Of a stretch of 10,101 nt of DNA, positions 5,283-10,101 are shown piece by piece. Position 1 is the stretch's first letter, and every line of letters begins with the position of its first letter. The notes below the pieces were generated by a model. It was not told where the DNA came from and did no database searches. It saw only the letters and a program-made list of their open reading frames with translations. The translations under genes were made by a program, and so were the position numbers. The stretch is from Planctomycetota bacterium (GTDB taxonomy: Bacteria > Planctomycetota > UBA1135 > GCA-002686595), in the NCBI GenBank assembly GCA_029259675.1, contig JAJDES010000540.1:1-10101 (forward strand), written 5' to 3'.

Positions 5283-7265
5283 ATGGAGCCGCTGCGGCGG
5301 TTGCACAGGCACTGGGTCGGTGCGGGCATTCACAGTCAACGGCCCCAATTTGCTGGGGCGCTGCTTTGCTTTGCGGCGCGCTTGATACTGGCACTAGTCG
5401 TGTTCAGCTTGCATCCATTCGCCGCGCAAGCTCCGAGCATTGCGCAGCAAGCACAGGACTCCAAGTTGCCCGCGCCCGACTCTCAAATGGCACCCGGAGT
5501 CGGATGGGACGGCTTCCCAGTGTTCCTTTGGCGCCAGTCCCACCGCGGCAGGGCGCTTGCTCCCGGTTTGCTCAACCCATTCGGGGGTACCAACATTGAG
5601 GGCGATGAAGAGGCGCCCTGGGCCCTTTCCGCCCAACTCGACTTCTATGTCGGGCACGCGCCGGGACGCAATATTCTGCACTTGCGCCGCGATTCAGGAG
5701 GCTACGACAAGCGTTTTGAAGCATGGCTCAAAACCCGTGATCCGGGCCTCTTGGTGCGGGTCCCCTGCTTGAGCGAAGCGCAAACGCGTACGCAACTGCT
5801 GGAATATTTAAATCGTTCACTTCGTGCGCGAGACGGTCAAACGGGACTGGGCATTTCCCTGGGCGACGAGGTTTCCCTCACGCCCTGGGGCGATCCCTTT
5901 GACTTGTGTCGCAGCGAGGCCTGCCAAGCGCGCTGGAAGATCTGGTGCGCAGCGCGCGATCGAGACAGCAACGATTTGAGAACGGATCCGTTGCGCCTCG
6001 CGTTCGCCGAGAGTGACAGCAGCGGATTGTCCGGCTGGTTGGCGCGCCGCGAATTTCATCAATCGCAAATGGTGGGACTGCTGGAAGAACTTGCGCTCCA
6101 CGCGCGCGCCACGCTCCCCGCGCAATCGCCCCCCATCGGATTGCTTGGACTTGCCGGACAAAGCACATTCGGCGGCATCGCCGTGGAACGAATCTTGCCC
6201 ACACTGGACTTCATTGAGTGCTATCCCACAGGAAATGCACGTGAACTCCTATTCAGTCTGCGCGAGCAGCAGCGCTCCCTAGCCACGATCTTCAGCGAGC
6301 AAGGCGGCCCCCCCGCCGCTGCCTGGCAAGCCTGGGAGCACTGGCTGCGCGGGGGTGACGGCTTGGTTCTTTGGAGCGATCTGGAACTGGAACGCGATCC
6401 CGCCCTGGCCGAGCGATTGGGTGAGACGGTGCGTTCGATTCGCGCATTGCAGGCGGAATTGGGTCCGTTTAGGCCCAAGCCCAGTGGCGTCGCGTTGCTG
6501 CACCACCCCCGATCGGCCGCCCTGGCTTGGCTGCGCGACGCCTTGCTGGATGGCCCCACTTGGCCCAACAGGCTAGCCGGCTATCAAAGACAATTCGGCA
6601 CGCTTGAGCGTCACATCGACGCTTGGTTGCGCGCCGTTGAAGATGTCGGTTGCTTGCCCGGTGCGCTTCCGCCCGAAGCTTGGAACGCGGCGAGCAGCCG
6701 GCGTTACCCACTTTGGATCGCTTCGCATTTGGCGCTTTTGTCCGATCGGGATATGGCCAAGTTGCGCGAACACTTGCGGGCAGGTGGTTGGCTGTTAGTC
6801 GACGGACCCTTCGCTCAATTCGATGGCTCCGGCCTGCCGCGCACCAATTCGTCCGGCCAGACCGGGTTTGAGCTTTTGCAAAGGGAATTCCCGGAGCGCG
6901 TGCTCGCGCCCGAATTCGACCTGTTGCGTGCGCACGCAAATCGACTCAACGTTGAACATCCTCTGACGCGGCACTCGCGCCAGAAACTCGAAAGCATCTT
7001 GCGCAACGCAAGTGTGCCGCTGCCTCCGTTCAAACTACCGGGCGGACCGTGGTTGATCGCAAACGTGGAGCGAGAGAATTCTACGCTGTGGGCGATACTC
7101 CCCAATTTGACGACGGAAGCGGAGCGCTCCAATCCAATCGAGGCTCCCGATTTGGATTGGAAGCCGGGATCTGAGGCTGACTTTAGCCGTCACTTTCCGA
7201 GTCCTTCCGCCCAATCCGCACGACCGGGGACTCCGCTAGTCTTTGAATTGCGAAACAAGCCCTGA
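5283..7265 (+). CDS. Exported GH42-like protein (divergent beta-galactosidase-type architecture)
   Basis: This 660-residue protein starts at ATG 5283. The same frame also opens at TTG 5259, overlapping the permease stop, but the ATG avoids that overlap. A hydrophobic segment at about residues 23-49 (LLCFAARLILALVVFSLHPFAAQA), after a basic n-region, indicates export or a membrane anchor. The body follows the order of GH42 enzymes. A beta/alpha-barrel part contains GISLGDEVSLTPWGDPF, where the glutamate (about 196) sits at the acid/base position. FIECYP follows, then IFSEQGG (about 336-342), whose glutamate is the best nucleophile candidate, then a W-x-x-W-L-R-G-G-D-G-L-V-L-W strand typical of the barrel end. 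A second domain contains PLWIASHLALLSDRDMAKL and HLRAGGWLLVDG (about 477-508), resembling the amidotransferase-like trimerisation domain. The length also fits the family. Similarity is by pattern only, and the acid/base motif is D-E rather than the usual N-E, so substrate and activity are open. It may be expressed with the upstream permease. Confidence 0.6.
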   Translation: MEPLRRLHRHWVGAGIHSQRPQFAGALLCFAARLILALVVFSLHPFAAQAPSIAQQAQDSKLPAPDSQMAPGVGWDGFPVFLWRQSHRGRALAPGLLNPFGGTNIEGDEEAPWALSAQLDFYVGHAPGRNILHLRRDSGGYDKRFEAWLKTRDPGLLVRVPCLSEAQTRTQLLEYLNRSLRARDGQTGLGISLGDEVSLTPWGDPFDLCRSEACQARWKIWCAARDRDSNDLRTDPLRLAFAESDSSGLSGWLARREFHQSQMVGLLEELALHARATLPAQSPPIGLLGLAGQSTFGGIAVERILPTLDFIECYPTGNARELLFSLREQQRSLATIFSEQGGPPAAAWQAWEHWLRGGDGLVLWSDLELERDPALAERLGETVRSIRALQAELGPFRPKPSGVALLHHPRSAALAWLRDALLDGPTWPNRLAGYQRQFGTLERHIDAWLRAVEDVGCLPGALPPEAWNAASSRRYPLWIASHLALLSDRDMAKLREHLRAGGWLLVDGPFAQFDGSGLPRTNSSGQTGFELLQREFPERVLAPEFDLLRAHANRLNVEHPLTRHSRQKLESILRNASVPLPPFKLPGGPWLIANVERENSTLWAILPNLTTEAERSNPIEAPDLDWKPGSEADFSRHFPSPSAQSARPGTPLVFELRNKP

Positions 7266-7590
7266 GCCAACATTCAACGGCCTTGCCGTGCGTACACGCG
7301 CCAAGCGTGGCCTGGGTAATTATTGATTCGTAACGCAAGCTTGACTCGCAAGCGAGCTTCCAACCGCCGCTACCTCCCCGTTCGGTAGTTGCATCGCAAC
7401 GGCCCACAACCGTAGCCTGCGGTCCTAGCGCGCTCAGCCCCAGTTTCCCGCTGGCTTTGGTCCGCTGACTTTGACTGCAACCCTGCAATGGCGGGGCTGC
7501 AGTTTGCAGCTTGCGCGACGTGCTGGTCGCCGAACGTCATTCTCAATTCAACCTCGCATTCTTGATTCAACCAAAAAAGGGAGAGAACCC
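7266..7590 (+). promoter_or_regulatory. 325-bp intergenic leader of the FG-GAP gene
   Basis: No gene can be supported in this stretch. An AT-rich patch, TAATTATTGATT (7317-7328), is the best promoter candidate. It is followed by a small hairpin, CTCGC-AA-GCGAG (7345-7356). A larger stem-loop occupies 7475-7509 and is listed separately. ATTCAACC occurs twice, 19 bp apart (7546-7553 and 7565-7572), just ahead of a good ribosome-binding site, GGGAGAG (7579-7585), for the start at 7591. That site is one of the clearest Shine-Dalgarno sequences in the window and decides the start of the next gene. Confidence 0.4.
7475..7509 (+). other. Stem-loop in the leader of the FG-GAP gene
   Basis: CTGCAA (7475-7480) pairs with TTGCAG (7504-7509), and CTGCA (7483-7487) pairs with TGCAG (7498-7502). 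This gives eleven base pairs interrupted by a small internal loop, with a 10-nt terminal loop. It lies about 80 bp upstream of the start codon and has no T-run, so an RNA-stability or regulatory role is more likely than termination, if it is functional. Confidence 0.35.
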
Positions 7591-9201
7591 ATGCTTCGCT
7601 CGCATTTCATTCTGACGTGCTTCGCTTGCACCATCCTGGCAAATCAAAACCACGCCGCAGCCCAAGTGGATGAGCGTTGGGGCTGCGAAGCCGACCTGCA
7701 ATACACAGGCAAGGCCAAGGCCGATCACCTGGGCTTCGCCGTGGACAGCGGCGGCGATTGGAACGGCGATGGAAAAGCCGACGTGCTTGTGGGCGGAGGC
7801 GTAGAGGGAGCTTCCGGCCTGGGCGAAGTGCGCCTATATGCCGGTAGCGGATGCCCCGGCAACCCGTGCAACGTGCCCTTCGAGCCCCCCCGCACAAAGT
7901 TGATCTTCAACAACATTGACGTGCACGCCGGCGCCTTCCAATGGGGAACAGCATTTGCGCTCGTCGGTGACCTGAACGACGGCGGCTTGGACGACATCGT
8001 CATTGGTGACCCGTTCTTCAGCAACCAAAATGGGGACCAAGAGGTCGGGCGCGTCTTTGTTTTCTATGGCGAAAGCCACACAACCACTCCGGTCAATACG
8101 GTTCTCAACCCAGTCAATGACGCCGATGTCATTATCGAAGGCACCGTTGAATACGGTTGGTTTGGATTCTCCCTGGACGGCCTGGATGTAACCCCCCTGG
8201 ACGATGAAAACGACCTGGTCGTCGGCGCGCCTGGCAACGTCGAAAATTCGGGTCTTTCGCCGCTTCCCTCCGGCAACGTCTATGTTTTGGAGGGTTCGCT
8301 GATTGCGAGCGCGGGCGGCAGCGCAACGACATTGAGCTTGGGAGCCGTCAGCTACTCAGCCGGCATAGCCGGTGACCGCTTCGGCTGGGATGTTGCTCGC
8401 GTAGGCGACCTGGGCAATAACGGCATCGATGAATTCATTGCGGGTGCCCCCCAAATCGATCTGTCCAACAGTTTCGTCAATGTCCTCACGACATGCAGCG
8501 GATGCACAGGATTCGCCAAGGTCCACAGTTATCCCGCCACCACAGCCGTCTTCACTTTCAGCGAAAGCGCGCCCACATCCGGCGAGCTGAGCGGCTATGG
8601 AACCTCCGTGGCCGGGATACCGACTGTCAACGGCAACAACTTTGCCGATGTCGTCATCGGCGCCCCCTACTTTGGAGCCTACGACACGAGTAGCTCCGCT
8701 CCCCTGCGCACGGGCGCCGTTTACGTTTACGACGGGCGCAACGGCGTCGGCCTTTTCGGAGGCGCCATCTTCCCCGAGGATCCCTCCGCGGCCGGCGAAC
8801 CCGATCCTGCGTGGTCGGGCAGCATGCTCGGTTGGAGCGTAGCCGGCCTCGGTGACACCGATGGAGACAGCAAAGGTGAATTTGCCGCCGGCGCTCCGCG
8901 CTTCAAGGAGCTCCCCGGTGCGATGGCGACTCCCTGCGGAACCATCGGCATGAACGGAGACCTCTTGGGTCGCGTCAACGTTTATGACGGCAGCAACGGA
9001 TCCACTCTACTCGCGCGCTACCGTGGCGAATTGGGCGGCGGGAAGCCTCGCATGGGCTGGTCTTTGGCAGCCGGAGACATAGACGGCGATGGTGCTGATG
9101 ATATTCTCACCGGGCACGTCGGCTACTCTCCGCCCAGCTCTCCCAACGCCGACGAAGAGGGACGAGCCTTCGTCTTCTTCAACGACCCCTGCTGCCCCTA
9201 G
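7591..9201 (+). CDS. Secreted seven-repeat FG-GAP (integrin-alpha-type) beta-propeller protein
   Basis: This 536-residue protein starts at ATG 7591, behind GGGAGAG. An N-terminal signal peptide is visible (MLRSHFILTCFACTILANQN, then HAAAQ with likely cleavage before VDE). The mature part is built of seven FG-GAP repeats at about residues 44-85, 113-160, 187-235, 258-315, 332-382, 409-468 and 485-531, enough to close one seven-bladed propeller. Calcium-loop sequences are clear in repeats 1 (DWNGDGKAD), 6 (DTDGDSKGE) and 7 (DIDGDGADD), weaker in 2, 4 and 5, and lost in 3 (DVTPLDDEND). Several repeats end with G-x-V/A-x-V-Y/F-x-G and contain the FG/GAP strand, for example VVGAPGN and VIGAPYF. 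Cysteines occur in close pairs (C88/C93, C302/C305, C534/C535), consistent with disulfides outside the cytosol. No membrane anchor, lipobox or sorting tail is seen, so the protein is probably secreted or periplasmic. Such propellers bind proteins or glycans; the ligand is unknown. Confidence 0.88.
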   Translation: MLRSHFILTCFACTILANQNHAAAQVDERWGCEADLQYTGKAKADHLGFAVDSGGDWNGDGKADVLVGGGVEGASGLGEVRLYAGSGCPGNPCNVPFEPPRTKLIFNNIDVHAGAFQWGTAFALVGDLNDGGLDDIVIGDPFFSNQNGDQEVGRVFVFYGESHTTTPVNTVLNPVNDADVIIEGTVEYGWFGFSLDGLDVTPLDDENDLVVGAPGNVENSGLSPLPSGNVYVLEGSLIASAGGSATTLSLGAVSYSAGIAGDRFGWDVARVGDLGNNGIDEFIAGAPQIDLSNSFVNVLTTCSGCTGFAKVHSYPATTAVFTFSESAPTSGELSGYGTSVAGIPTVNGNNFADVVIGAPYFGAYDTSSSAPLRTGAVYVYDGRNGVGLFGGAIFPEDPSAAGEPDPAWSGSMLGWSVAGLGDTDGDSKGEFAAGAPRFKELPGAMATPCGTIGMNGDLLGRVNVYDGSNGSTLLARYRGELGGGKPRMGWSLAAGDIDGDGADDILTGHVGYSPPSSPNADEEGRAFVFFNDPCCP

Positions 9202-9216
9202 GGCTTTGAAACAAAC

Positions 9217-9244
9217 AGAGTCGCCGGTTTAGGCCGGTGGCTCT
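9217..9244 (+). terminator. Terminator-like hairpin after the FG-GAP gene
   Basis: An 11-bp stem (9217-9227 with 9234-9244, including two G-U pairs in the plus-strand RNA) closes a 6-nt TTTAGG loop, 15 bp after the stop codon of the FG-GAP gene. The two wobble positions become mismatches on the other strand, so the fold suits rightward transcription. There is no T-run after it. A competing hairpin, GTGGC-TCT-GCCAC (9238-9250), uses part of the right arm. Confidence 0.45.
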
Positions 9245-9303
9245 GCCACGGGCCGGCACATCGAAGCTGGGCAGAATGCGCAGCGAACTCGCTCGCTGCG
9301 GCT

Positions 9304-10101
9304 TTACGTGCTCGACTTGCGGAATAGCGAGTGCAAGGCGTGAAACAGGCGCACCGGCGGCCACTTGAGGTCCTTGCGCATGCGCTCATTCGCCTTGCGG
9401 TGGTTTTCAAGTTCGGCTGCGTGAGCATCGAGAGAAGCGCGCAATTCGGCCACAAGGCCGTCGCGGTGAGCCACGACACCCTCAAAGCGTTCGCGCTCCG
9501 CACGCCACTTTTCGCGCTCGGCATCAAAGGCCGCCAACTCGGCCGACATGAGCGCAAAGGGTGTCAACTCAGCTGCCTTCGGTCCCGACTTCTCGGGACC
9601 GCGCAGAACCTCCAGCTTCGGAAGGGGCGCCCCACCGAAGGCTCCCACTACCAAGTGCCGATAGACCGGGCCGTCCCAATCGGAATCGAAAAGGTCGCGG
9701 TTGTAAAAAGCGTTGAGATCGCCCGCCAAATCGCGCAGGGCCGGATCGTCATCCAGGTACATAGCCAAGAACATCAGGAACAACCAGCGACTGAGGTTGC
9801 CGTGTCCGATGGAAATCACTTCGCCACCGGCATCCCGCAGACCCGCTTCGGTTTCGTCGCGCAGGGGCAGCCCGTTACTTAGGTGCTCCTCCAAGTAGCG
9901 ATGATGCGTGCGCAGTTTCTCGACCAGGAAGCGCTGGAGTATTTCCTCAGCTCGCGCGACCTCCTCGGTGTGGTAGGGACCGGCCAAAACGACGTAGCGC
10001 TTGGAAACTCGCGCGCATTCGGCAACGAAGGCCGCGCGCAGGGGCACCGGCACGTGCTCGAGTGTGTCAAAGGCGCAAACCACGTCGAAGGCACCGTCCT
10101 T
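9304..10101 (-). CDS. Class I SAM-dependent methyltransferase with C-terminal coiled coil (partial, 5' end missing)
   Basis: The frame is open to the right edge, so the N-terminus with the SAM-binding glycine-rich motif I lies outside. The visible part starts with KDGAFDVVCAFDTLEHVP, the typical post-motif-II strand of Methyltransf_11/23-type enzymes (F-D-x-V...D-x-x-E-H-V). ARVSKRYVVLAGPYH follows, matching the next strand, where the product-binding region sits. A conserved-looking middle part (about 9560-9900) contains HHRYLEEHLSNGLP and NLSRWLFLMFLAMYL. Positions about 9366-9552 encode a long charged helix rich in A, E, R and L (AEREKWRAERERFEG, then AELRASLDAHAAELENH), a probable coiled coil. 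The protein ends with a basic amphipathic segment, PPVRLFHALHSLFRKS, which could contact a membrane. Methyltransferases with this layout are common in surface-glycan clusters, where a coiled coil can serve oligomerisation or chain-length control. That role is inferred. The gene converges on the FG-GAP gene. Confidence 0.8.
   Translation of the reverse strand, partial: KDGAFDVVCAFDTLEHVPVPLRAAFVAECARVSKRYVVLAGPYHTEEVARAEEILQRFLVEKLRTHHRYLEEHLSNGLPLRDETEAGLRDAGGEVISIGHGNLSRWLFLMFLAMYLDDDPALRDLAGDLNAFYNRDLFDSDWDGPVYRHLVVGAFGGAPLPKLEVLRGPEKSGPKAAELTPFALMSAELAAFDAEREKWRAERERFEGVVAHRDGLVAELRASLDAHAAELENHRKANERMRKDLKWPPVRLFHALHSLFRKSST

Noticed and set aside
7471..7590. Upstream extension of the FG-GAP frame (40 extra codons)
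   Set aside because: It would place a signal peptide inside the protein and ignore the clear ribosome-binding site at 7579-7585, so the start at 7591 is preferred.

Overview
This roughly 10.1 kb window is GC-rich bacterial chromosome. Genes lie on both strands, and Shine-Dalgarno sequences are often weak or absent. The gene set is an McsB-type arginine kinase, a secreted FG-GAP beta-propeller protein, a FecR-like exported protein, a GH42-like exported protein and a methyltransferase with a coiled-coil tail. This mix fits a Planctomycetota-like or related deep-branching bacterium. That is an inference from gene content; no rRNA or other marker gene is present. I see no mobile element, CRISPR array or complete RNA gene.

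Layout: (1) Positions 2-358 (+) hold the C-terminal part of a HAD-superfamily phosphatase related to the HisB-N/GmhB group. (2) After a 256-bp gap with a hairpin comes a stand-alone two-CBS-domain protein (615-1061, +). (3) A compact convergent junction (1062-1185) contains a perfect 20-bp palindrome, several hairpins and a stretch resembling the 3' end of a tRNA. (4) On the minus strand, an exported FecR-like protein (1186-1848) lies downstream of a full-length protein arginine kinase, McsB (2081-3184). (5) A divergent 293-bp intergenic region precedes a rightward pair: an SLC13/DASS-type permease with two central RCK_C domains (3478-5271), followed 11 bp later by a probably exported GH42-like protein (5283-7265). 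(6) A 325-bp leader region with a strong stem-loop precedes a secreted seven-repeat FG-GAP protein (7591-9201). (7) A short convergent junction with a terminator-like hairpin separates it from a partial SAM-dependent methyltransferase with a C-terminal coiled coil (9304-10101, minus), which runs off the right edge.

Functional picture: the genes do not form one obvious pathway. The permease and the GH42-like gene are the only pair arranged like an operon. McsB has its catalytic and phosphoarginine-sensing motifs but lacks the mcsA, ctsR and clpC neighbours familiar from Firmicutes. The methyltransferase resembles enzymes of surface-polysaccharide clusters and may begin such a cluster outside the window. 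I found no clear new defence or mobile system. The items most worth checking are the divergent GH42-like protein, the orphan McsB, the repeated hairpins at the 1.06-1.22 kb convergent junction, and the methyltransferase/coiled-coil fusion.
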